Assembly: GCA_009392095.1 (NCBI GenBank) | Contig: VFHF01000087.1 | Span: 1 to 10,764 of the forward strand | Source: SAR202 cluster bacterium | Lineage (GTDB): Bacteria; Chloroflexota; Dehalococcoidia; Lucifugimonadales; UBA3495 | Reading direction: 5' to 3' | Length of the DNA: 10,764 bases | Shown here: positions 5,190 to 10,764 of the stretch, one piece after another | Layout of the letters: every line of letters begins with the position of its first letter | Numbering within the stretch: position 1 is the stretch's first letter | The notes under the pieces: model-generated | What the model saw: only the letters and a program-made list of their open reading frames with translations | What the model was told of the DNA's origin: nothing | The model's database searches: none | Program-made: the position numbers and the translations under genes

Positions 5190-6248
5190 CTATCTGATCA
5201 GTTTGGTGACGGCGGTGCTGCCTACTTTAGGGCCCCAACTGGGGATAACCGAAGACATGTTGGACTCCTCGCCTCCGGCGAAGACCAGCAGGATATCGTC
5301 GAGCTCGGGTATAAGAGGAATCATGGCCTCACTGTCGCCGGTTTCAGGGTCGCCTTTCAAGACCATGGCTGCCTTCAGGTCTGCCACGGAGCGCTGGGTC
5401 CGATCGAAGATGTATTCCTTGACCTGAGCTTTGGTCCAGTCCTTCCAGAGGTTGGCGTTGCCCGCGATTGTAACCACGATCTGGCCTTGTCGGACGCCGA
5501 TGCCGGTGTCACCGACCGAGCCTGACGTGGACATGTTGCTGCCAAGGCTGGAAGCCACGTCTGCCAGGGCGATGAGGATGGGTTCGGGGTAGCCCACGGC
5601 CCTCACCTGCCGAGGCGACTCGCCGGCGAACACTGTTACGGTGCTCTGGTTCGCCGAGAAACCGCGTTCGACGTGGAGCGGGGTCCAGTGGGTGTCTGTG
5701 TCGGCCTCGGCGATGCAGTAGGTGTACTTGCCTGGATGGCCGATGACGCTGCGGTCGAAGACGCCGGGGATGGCAGCGCAGGCGTTCATCAGTATCAATC
5801 GGATGGCCCGGCCGATGGTTGCGTTGGCACGGTTCCCCGGACCGAACAGGTTGTTCCGTGAGTTGATGTTCAGTTCTCTGGTGATCGGTCCGTTCACGAT
5901 GGATAAGATGGCGGCCCCGCCCATGCTGGACGATGGCCCTACAAGGTTGAATACCGGCTCCAACATGGCCTCGGTGGCGGTCAAGACCACCGGCATGTAT
6001 TCGGGCAGACAACCGGCCATCACCGCGTTTGCGGCCACCTTGCCAACGGTTATCTCGCGGCGGCGCTCCGGTAGCTCGCCGACGACCTCGTCTGAAGGCC
6101 GCCCGGAACGCTCTATGAACTCTCCGACCCGTTGTTCTGTGGGGGGGACGACCGGCAGGCCGTCGGTCCAACCCAATTCGTAGCAGCGTTCGATGGCCTC
6201 GAGGGCCGAGTCCCATTGAACAGTAGTGGTATCGCCCGATTCAGGCAA
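5190..6248 (-). CDS. Conserved protein of unknown function, GLPVVPPT signature
   Basis: 352-aa, mostly soluble protein with no signal peptide or membrane span. I do not recognise a named enzyme family. Visible landmarks are WTDGLPVVPPTEQRV (27-41), a helical AANAVMAGCLPEYMPVV (72-88), the glycine-rich GPSSSMGGAAILSIVNGPI (104-122), FGPGNRANATIGRAIRL (135-151), a GHPGKYTYCIAE stretch (170-181) and HWTPLHVERGF (187-197). Cysteines are at 22, 80, 157 and 178. The WTDGLPV.PPT opening is one I associate with conserved hypotheticals found beside UGSC selenoproteins, which is the arrangement here, but this is from memory. The start is a TTG at 6248 preceded by GGAGG with a 9-nt spacer; no in-frame ATG occurs before residue 77. 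It is the first gene of the operon and its stop codon is 12 nt from the next gene. Confidence 0.85.
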   Translation of the reverse strand: MPESGDTTTVQWDSALEAIERCYELGWTDGLPVVPPTEQRVGEFIERSGRPSDEVVGELPERRREITVGKVAANAVMAGCLPEYMPVVLTATEAMLEPVFNLVGPSSSMGGAAILSIVNGPITRELNINSRNNLFGPGNRANATIGRAIRLILMNACAAIPGVFDRSVIGHPGKYTYCIAEADTDTHWTPLHVERGFSANQSTVTVFAGESPRQVRAVGYPEPILIALADVASSLGSNMSTSGSVGDTGIGVRQGQIVVTIAGNANLWKDWTKAQVKEYIFDRTQRSVADLKAAMVLKGDPETGDSEAMIPLIPELDDILLVFAGGEESNMSSVIPSWGPKVGSTAVTKLIR

Positions 6249-6298
6249 AGTCGGTGTCCTCCATTTGATTCAAACCCGTAGCGGATGCTCTCGCCTTA

Positions 6299-6337
6299 AT
6301 GTCATTCCGAGCGAAACTGGGATTCTCGTTGCTGAGG
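6299..6337. repeat. Relic of a dispersed GTCATTCCGAGCGAA-type repeat
   Basis: The stretch ATGTCATTCCGAGCGAAACT followed by GGGATTCTCGTTGCTGAGG resembles the GTCATTCCGAGCGAAGCGAGGAATCTCG repeat that I remember as scattered through intergenic regions of several bacterial genomes, including Chloroflexota. Only one copy is in this window, so repeat status is from memory. Confidence 0.4.
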
Positions 6338-6346
6338 TATATACCA
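6338..6346 (-). promoter_or_regulatory. Candidate extended -10 promoter for the selenoprotein operon
   Basis: On the - strand TGGTATATA forms an extended -10 (TG-N-TATATA) about 90 nt upstream of the TTG start. No good -35 is visible at the right distance, so this is a weak call. Confidence 0.3.
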
Positions 6347-6423
6347 GTTGTTTCATTCAGGACGGCGGTGGGCAGGGTTTGGCTTGTGTGATCAAATATG
6401 GCTCGGTCGCAAAGCCACCCCAT

Positions 6424-6493
6424 CCTCACCTGTCCCTTCCTTATCGGAAGGGGAAGGGACATTTTTGATGCTGAAAGCTGACTGCTGTCAGCT
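6424..6493. repeat. Composite 3'-end hairpin repeat, copy B
   Basis: TGTCCCTTCC (6431-6440) pairs perfectly with GGAAGGGACA (6452-6461). A spacer ATTTTTGATGCTGAA follows, then a second hairpin AGCTGAC (6476-6482)/GTCAGCT (6487-6493) with a 4-nt loop. Positions 6450-6482 are identical over 33 nt to 7677-7709. It ends 5 nt from the stop codon of the - strand propeller gene. No clear T-run follows on the - strand, so terminator function is unproven. Confidence 0.75.
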
Positions 6494-6498
6494 ACCCT

Positions 6499-7446
6499 CT
6501 ATTTCGCCAGCGTGTACTTAGACAACGACCGCAATTCCTTGGGCGGGTTCATGTGCGAGCCGCGAATGGTGTAGGAAACCTCCGCAACGTAGATGGAACC
6601 CTGGGAGTCGACGGCGATGCCGTGGGGGGCGATGAACTGTCCGGGGCCCTCTCCTTCGTTCACGTCGCCGAATTGGCTGACCAGACTGCCCTTCAGGTCG
6701 AAGATCGAAACACGGTGTCCCAGGCCGGGGGCGTCATCAACGCCGCCCATGCCGTTCAACTCGCCGACGTAGATGTGCTCGCCCCAGAGGACCATGGAGT
6801 CTGGCCGGTGGATGTTGCTCCACATCGTGATGAATTTGCCGTCGGTGTCGAAGAGCTGGATGCGGTGGGCTTCCCGGTCGACTACATAGACGTTGGCGTT
6901 GCTGTCGATGGCGATGTTGTGGGGACGGATGAACTGGCCCGCGTCGATGCCGGGGCTGCCCCAAGAGAACTTGTACTCGCCTTCGCCGGTGTAGACGTGA
7001 ATGCGGGAGTTTCCATAGCCGTCAGACACGTAGACGTCGCCGTTCCCTGGGTGTATGGCGGCCGAAGTGGGCCGGTTGAAGGGCTCTCCGCTCCAGCGGG
7101 GCTTTGGGTTGTTCCGGTCGCCGATCTCCATCAGCTTATCGCCGGCGGCGCTGAACTTCTGGATGGTGTGTATGCCATCATCTGCGCAGAGCAGCGAGTC
7201 GTCATGTGCGATGTACAGACCGTGGGTCCGGTCGTCACTGAAATGTCCTTTTCCGAATGACCGGATGTAGTTGCCGTCCCGGTCGAGCACAATGATCGGT
7301 TCCTCGCCGCGGGTGAGGACGAACACGTTGTCTTGGGAGTCGATGGCGACGCCCGGACATTCTTTGAAGGTCATGCCGCCGGGTAGTTTGGCCCAGTTCT
7401 CAACAAAGTTATAGCGGAAATCCCCAATACCGTAGACCTCTGGCAT
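6499..7446 (-). CDS. NHL-repeat/PAL-like six-bladed beta-propeller protein
   Basis: 315-aa protein built from NHL-type blades. Repeating units have the form (P)xGIAID..GNVYV.D....RI..FD..G, for example PHNIAIDSNANVYVVDREAHRIQLFD (175-200) and PHGIAVDSQGSIYVAEVSY (274-292). Others centre on residues 31-65, 76-109, 126-162 and 214-260, giving about six blades. The arrangement resembles the lyase domain of peptidyl-alpha-hydroxyglycine alpha-amidating lyase. Bacterial members are usually annotated on that resemblance alone, and activity on amidated peptides is not implied. No signal peptide is seen, so it is likely cytoplasmic. The ATG at 7446 is preferred to the in-frame GTG at 7455 because AGAAGG lies 8 nt upstream of the ATG but directly abuts the GTG. 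It has its own promoter; the hairpin repeat copy B directly follows the stop. Confidence 0.87.
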   Translation of the reverse strand: MPEVYGIGDFRYNFVENWAKLPGGMTFKECPGVAIDSQDNVFVLTRGEEPIIVLDRDGNYIRSFGKGHFSDDRTHGLYIAHDDSLLCADDGIHTIQKFSAAGDKLMEIGDRNNPKPRWSGEPFNRPTSAAIHPGNGDVYVSDGYGNSRIHVYTGEGEYKFSWGSPGIDAGQFIRPHNIAIDSNANVYVVDREAHRIQLFDTDGKFITMWSNIHRPDSMVLWGEHIYVGELNGMGGVDDAPGLGHRVSIFDLKGSLVSQFGDVNEGEGPGQFIAPHGIAVDSQGSIYVAEVSYTIRGSHMNPPKELRSLSKYTLAK

Positions 7447-7540
7447 GGTGTGCACCTTCTGTTATTGATTTTTAACTGCGGTTGCTGCCTCTTGAACGTG
7501 AAAAATAGGCGCTGAGAAGCGTTCGTGGACAGGCATAGAT

Positions 7541-7569
7541 ATCCTAAGTGTGGCTGATTCAGGTGTCAA
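7541..7569 (-). promoter_or_regulatory. Promoter of the beta-propeller gene
   Basis: On the - strand a perfect TTGACA (7569-7564), a 17-nt spacer and TAGGAT (7546-7541). Transcription would begin near 7534, leaving a leader of about 87 nt. The match to the GGT-like gene's promoter suggests the same housekeeping sigma factor. Confidence 0.65.
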
Positions 7570-7654
7570 TGGCTGGGGCTAGGCGGGCGCCGGTGGTCAT
7601 CTGGATCAGGGGTTCTACACCGAGTTTGCGCCCTAATTTGCAGGGTCGTCCCAA

Positions 7655-7713
7655 TCCTTACCTTCCCCATTGCGAGGGGGAAGGGACATTTTTGATGCTG
7701 AAAGCTGACAGCT
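7655..7713. repeat. Composite 3'-end hairpin repeat, copy C
   Basis: CCTTCCCC (7661-7668) pairs with GGGGAAGG (7677-7684). The same spacer as copy B follows, then AGCTGACAGCT (7703-7713), a shortened palindrome lacking the middle of copy B. The 33-nt segment 7677-7709 is identical to 6450-6482. Its last bases overlap the TAG stop codon of the GMC gene (7714-7712). Confidence 0.75.
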
Positions 7714-9307
7714 ATTGAATGACTTGCCCGCCTTCTCCTTTAAGGTAGTCGGCGGTGCGCAGGGCCAGGGCCTGGATGGTGGGCGTGGGGTTAACGCAGG
7801 CGCTGGTGGTAAAGATGCTGCCGTCGATGATGAACAGGTTGGAAACATCATGTGTCCGGCCCCAGCGGTCAACCACCGAGGTCTCCGGGTCTTCCCCCAT
7901 CCGGGCGGTGCCCAGCAGATGCCAACCGGCGTTTCGGCGCAGAGTGGACGAGAATACTTTCGTGGCCCCAGCAGCCTCCATGATCTCGGTAGCCCGGGCC
8001 ACGCCGTGCTCCAGCATCTTCGCGGTGTTTTCGCTGACCGTGTAGTTGATCTTGGGCGCCGGTATACCGTCACTGTCGGTCATTTCTGAATCCAGAGTGA
8101 CCATGTTGTGCTCTTCAGGCAGGTCCTCGGACATGATCGCGATGCCGACGGAGTGACCGAACCTCTGTTTGAACTCGTCGTGATGGTCCTCACCCCAGGC
8201 CACTTTCTGTCCCATGAGACCGCCAAGCGCCGCGGCCAGCGGAGCATTGCCGTAGGACAGGATCTGAAGTTCGTACCCACGAATGAAATCGTGGTCTGGG
8301 TTGGTCTCGTAGAATTCTTGGCTCAGCATGGTGCTGCCACGAGGCCCGCCGTCTTCCGTGCCCAACCACTCGTCGAAGACCCCCAATACAGAACCAACCG
8401 GGTGGTGCATCAGGCACTTGCCAACGAGGCCGCTGCTGTTGGCTAGGCCGTTGGGAAAGATTGCCGATGTGGAGTTCAGCAGGAGGCGGGCGGTGCCGAT
8501 ACCGTTACAGGCTAGTACCACCACCTTGGCCTTTTGTTCTTTCAGTTCTCCGTCCTGATAATACAGAACTCCGGTGGCATTCCCCGACTCATCCACCAAG
8601 ATCTCCCTGACTCTGGCGTGAATCTCCAGACGGGCGCCCCCCTTGAGCGCCGCTGGCCAATAGTTGAGGTCCGCGCTGGCGAAGGACCGAAGAAAACCGC
8701 CCATGTCCGGGTCCCGGCCATCGTAGGAGACGGATGAAACGGCGGTGTCGGAGGCCCACCAGTGCCAGCCCAGTTTGTCGAGGGCTTTGGCCAGTAATTC
8801 CCCGCTTTTTCGGATGGAGAGAGGAGGGCAGGGCCGCTCTGGCTTCTCCGGATATGCCGGGTCTCCCATGAGGCCGGAAACGCCCATCATCCTGTCATTC
8901 TCGTCGTAGTAGGGTTCCAATTCTTCGTAGGTGACAGGCCAATCTTCGGCTACGCCTTCTAAGGTCTTGACCCGGAAGTCCGACGGATGGAAACGAGGGA
9001 AATGGGCTCCCCAGTGGATCAGGCTGCCGCCGACGGCGTTGTACATCAGCGGAGCGATGGGGGTTTCGGTCTCGTTGACTGGATAGTCCGCCGGGAGGCC
9101 GCGAAACCCGGGGTCTGGGTGGAAATCCGTCTGCAAGTGTATCTGGGCGTCTGCATCGGAGGTGGGAAAGGCGTCTTCGGCAACCCAACCGCCCTGCTCC
9201 AAGCACACCACATTGATTCCCGCCTGGGCCAGGCTCCAAGTGAATGCAGCACCGGATGCCCCGGCTCCAACCACAACTACGTCTGCGATCCCCTCGTTCT
9301 TTGCCAT
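7712..9307 (-). CDS. GMC family FAD-dependent oxidoreductase
   Basis: 531-aa glucose-methanol-choline family flavoprotein. The N-terminal FAD-binding Rossmann motif is VVVGAGASGAAF (11-22), with Glu37 (CLEQGG) positioned to hold the ribose. GGSLIHWGAHFPRF (93-106) is the second FAD-contact motif. The C-terminal GMC domain has GWHLLGTARMG (461-471) with the catalytic His463, and CVNPTPTIQALALR (504-517) with the partner Asn506. The layout is closest to the gluconate-2-dehydrogenase large-subunit or choline-dehydrogenase-like branch, which oxidises alcohols or sugars; the substrate is unknown and no cytochrome or small subunit gene lies beside it. The frame stays open upstream into the thiolase gene, but the FAD motif begins right after the ATG at 9307, preceded by GGAG and GGGA. 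It is probably co-transcribed with the thiolase 89 nt upstream. Confidence 0.93.
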   Translation of the reverse strand: MAKNEGIADVVVVGAGASGAAFTWSLAQAGINVVCLEQGGWVAEDAFPTSDADAQIHLQTDFHPDPGFRGLPADYPVNETETPIAPLMYNAVGGSLIHWGAHFPRFHPSDFRVKTLEGVAEDWPVTYEELEPYYDENDRMMGVSGLMGDPAYPEKPERPCPPLSIRKSGELLAKALDKLGWHWWASDTAVSSVSYDGRDPDMGGFLRSFASADLNYWPAALKGGARLEIHARVREILVDESGNATGVLYYQDGELKEQKAKVVVLACNGIGTARLLLNSTSAIFPNGLANSSGLVGKCLMHHPVGSVLGVFDEWLGTEDGGPRGSTMLSQEFYETNPDHDFIRGYELQILSYGNAPLAAALGGLMGQKVAWGEDHHDEFKQRFGHSVGIAIMSEDLPEEHNMVTLDSEMTDSDGIPAPKINYTVSENTAKMLEHGVARATEIMEAAGATKVFSSTLRRNAGWHLLGTARMGEDPETSVVDRWGRTHDVSNLFIIDGSIFTTSACVNPTPTIQALALRTADYLKGEGGQVIQ

Positions 9308-9337
9308 AATTTTCCCACTCCGAGTGTGATGGATATG

Positions 9338-9368
9338 CGTAGGGGCACGGCAATTCCGTGCCCCTACG
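9338..9368. repeat. CGTAGGGGCACGG inverted repeat
   Basis: A perfect 13-bp stem, CGTAGGGGCACGG (9338-9350) and CCGTGCCCCTACG (9356-9368), with a 5-nt loop CAATT. It resembles the GTAGGGGC...GCCCCTAC palindromes I remember as dispersed in many bacterial genomes. It lies in the 89-nt gap between the thiolase and GMC genes, so it would form an RNA hairpin within their transcript. There is no T-run on either strand, so it is not a standard terminator. Confidence 0.7.
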
Positions 9369-9396
9369 GGCGGTTTACTGGGTTGCCGGTTTCTGG

Positions 9397-10593
9397 TTAC
9401 CGGCGCTCGAACATGGCGGCGACGCCTTGTCCTCCTCCGACACACATGGTTTCCAGGCCGAACTGGGCGTCTCGTGCTTCCATCTCGTTCAACAGTGTGG
9501 TCAGGATTCTGGCGCCGGTAGCGGCGATGGGGTGGCCTAGTGAGATGCCCGAACCGTTGACGTTCAAGTTGTCGTGGTTGGGCAGTTTCCACTCGCGGAG
9601 CACGGCCAACACCTGGGCAGCAAACGCCTCGTTAAGCTCGATGACGTCCATGTCTTCCAATGACATACCCGTCTTTTCCATCAGCTTGCTGACAGCAGGC
9701 ACCGGGCCGATACCCATGGTGGCGGGATGGCAGCCTGTCACGACCCAGCCCTTGAGGAAGCCCATGGCCTCTAGGCCCAATTCTTCCAACTTGTCTTCGG
9801 CCACCACCAGACAGACCGACGCGGCGTCATTCTGGCTGCTGGCGTTGCCGGCAGAGACCGTGCCGTCCTTCATAACTGGGCGGAGACGGCCCAAGACCTC
9901 CAGAGAGCTATCTCCCCGCGGACCCTCGTCCTTGTTGAAGATTATCGGGTCGCCACGACGCTGAGGAATCTCCACTGGAACGATCTGGGAGTCGAACTTG
10001 CCGGATTCTTGCGCGGCAACGGCGCGCTGGTGGCTGCGCAGGGAGTACTCGTCTTGTTCCTCCCGAGATATCTCATACTGTTTGGCCAGGTTCTCGGCCG
10101 TTTCCACCATGCCGGAGATCACGCCGAAGCGGTCCTCGGGGGAGATGGTCTCACGGGCGCGGGCTAGGCGGTCATGCAGGGTGATGGAGCCGAATCGGGC
10201 GCCCCACCGTGACTCGTTCACATAGTACTCAGCGTTGCTCATGCTCTCGACACCGCCGGCGATGACCACATCGGCGTTTTCAGTCTGGACCATCATGCAG
10301 GCATTCAAGATGGCCTGCAAGCCCGAGGAGCAGCGCCTGTCCAGTTGGTAGCCGGGGACCTCTATGGGAAGTCCGGCCTTTAGCAGGGCCAGCCGGCCGA
10401 TGGCCGGGTTCTCGCCGCTGGGATACCCGTGGCCCAAAATCACATCGTCCACCTTGGCCGGGTCTAGTTTGCTACGCTCCAAGGTCTCTTTAATCACGCT
10501 GCAAGCCAGTTCTTCCGCTGGCACATCCTTTAAGCTCCCGCCAAAATTGCCCACGGCGGTGCGGACCGGTGAAACGATGGCTACCCGTCGCAT
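9397..10593 (-). CDS. Thiolase family protein (acetyl-CoA acyltransferase)
   Basis: 398-aa thiolase of the usual length, with both thiolase domains complete. Nucleophilic Cys88 lies in DRRCSSGLQA. The second-half motifs are NEAFA (321-325), SLGHPIAATGAR (351-362) with catalytic His354, and CVGGGQG (384-390) with the general-base Cys384. It catalyses acyl-CoA + acetyl-CoA exchange in beta-oxidation (thiolysis) or the reverse condensation; sequence alone does not separate the two. Asp85-Arg86-Arg87 before Cys88 differs slightly from the common NRxC form. The ATG start is supported by AGGAG 7 nt upstream. Its own promoter is at 10632-10661. The downstream GMC oxidoreductase gene is 89 nt away on the same strand and likely shares the transcript. 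Confidence 0.95.
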   Translation of the reverse strand: MRRVAIVSPVRTAVGNFGGSLKDVPAEELACSVIKETLERSKLDPAKVDDVILGHGYPSGENPAIGRLALLKAGLPIEVPGYQLDRRCSSGLQAILNACMMVQTENADVVIAGGVESMSNAEYYVNESRWGARFGSITLHDRLARARETISPEDRFGVISGMVETAENLAKQYEISREEQDEYSLRSHQRAVAAQESGKFDSQIVPVEIPQRRGDPIIFNKDEGPRGDSSLEVLGRLRPVMKDGTVSAGNASSQNDAASVCLVVAEDKLEELGLEAMGFLKGWVVTGCHPATMGIGPVPAVSKLMEKTGMSLEDMDVIELNEAFAAQVLAVLREWKLPNHDNLNVNGSGISLGHPIAATGARILTTLLNEMEARDAQFGLETMCVGGGQGVAAMFERR

Positions 10594-10631
10594 AATTCAC
10601 TCCTAAAATGCCCCTGAAAATTGCTCCCGTA

Positions 10632-10661
10632 ATGATACCGTTTTTGACGCGGATGTGTCGA
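10632..10661 (-). promoter_or_regulatory. Candidate promoter of the thiolase-GMC unit
   Basis: On the - strand TCGACA (10661-10656), an 18-nt spacer and TATCAT (10637-10632), each 5/6 to consensus. The start point near 10625 gives a leader of about 32 nt. It lies downstream of a terminator for the preceding gene, as expected of a new transcription unit. Confidence 0.5.
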
Positions 10662-10698
10662 ATGTCAGAGCCAAATATATTTAATGGTCCGGACAAAC

Positions 10699-10731
10699 AA
10701 AAGAGGCCGGCGGATCCTGCACCGGCCTCTT
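10699..10731 (-). terminator. Intrinsic terminator of a gene beyond the right edge
   Basis: AAGAGGCCGG (10701-10710) and CCGGCCTCTT (10722-10731) form a perfect 10-bp GC-rich stem with an 11-nt loop. On the - strand it is followed by T-rich TTGTTTG; on the + strand there is no T-run. It therefore ends transcription entering from the right. Confidence 0.72.
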
Positions 10732-10745
10732 CTGAGGAATTGTTC

Positions 10746-10763
10746 TTAAGCAACTGAGCCAAT
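10746..10763 (-). CDS. Possible C-terminal tail of an upstream gene
   Basis: One - strand frame at the window edge reads IGSVA then TAA (10748-10746), 15 nt before the terminator stem. That is the expected spacing for the end of a gene lying mostly outside the window. Five codons are too few to identify it. Confidence 0.25.
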   Translation of the reverse strand: MGSVA

Positions 10764-10764
10764 T

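Noticed and set aside
9338..9368. Hairpin as an intrinsic terminator of the thiolase gene
   Set aside because: No T-run follows on the - strand, and the next gene is close and lacks an obvious promoter.
9308..9592. 95-residue N-terminal extension of the GMC protein
   Set aside because: It overlaps the thiolase coding sequence and the inverted repeat; the FAD motif starts right after the ATG at 9307.
10490..10762. 90-aa - strand frame at the right edge
   Set aside because: It reads straight through the terminator hairpin and the thiolase promoter and start in another frame; no family resemblance.
1..10764. tRNA, rRNA, CRISPR array, transposase or phage genes
   Set aside because: Looked for on both strands by eye; no cloverleaf, regularly spaced repeats or mobile-element proteins seen.

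Overview
Chromosomal window of moderately high GC with ten protein-coding genes, one interrupted small gene and no RNA gene, transposase or CRISPR array. The mix of genes is heterotrophic and catabolic: a GGT-like hydrolase, an SDR, a GMC flavoprotein, a thiolase and an NHL/PAL beta-propeller. Clear TTGACA-17-TANNAT promoters and small dispersed intergenic hairpin repeats accompany them. My best guess is a Chloroflexota bacterium (SAR202/Dehalococcoidia-like), but this is an inference from gene content, not from a marker gene.

Layout. Left end, + strand: a GGT family protein with its own promoter (26-54) and terminator (1909-1944). Convergent to it is an SDR on the - strand. The SDR shares a 162-nt divergent promoter region with a + strand operon of three genes: a TlpA-like lipoprotein, a CopD-like membrane protein and a Trm112-like zinc protein. 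That operon ends at a strong bidirectional terminator (4250-4286).

Centre, - strand (4310-6248): the most interesting part. An apparent operon encodes (i) a 352-aa protein of unknown function with a GLPVVPPT signature, (ii) a small DUF1326-like Cys/aromatic-rich protein interrupted by an in-frame TAG, and (iii) a UGSC-family selenoprotein. In the selenoprotein an in-frame TGA lies exactly at the U of U-G-S-C, and a SECIS-like hairpin starts 13-16 nt after that codon. Conventional gene calling would split the selenoprotein into two fragments and miss the small gene altogether.

Right part, - strand: an NHL/PAL-like beta-propeller gene with its own promoter, then a GMC oxidoreductase that lies downstream of a thiolase (probably co-transcribed). 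A terminator for a gene beyond the right edge precedes the thiolase promoter. Three copies of a composite hairpin repeat sit directly after the stop codons of three - strand genes (SDR, propeller, GMC). Two other dispersed-repeat-like elements lie at 6299-6337 and 9338-9368.
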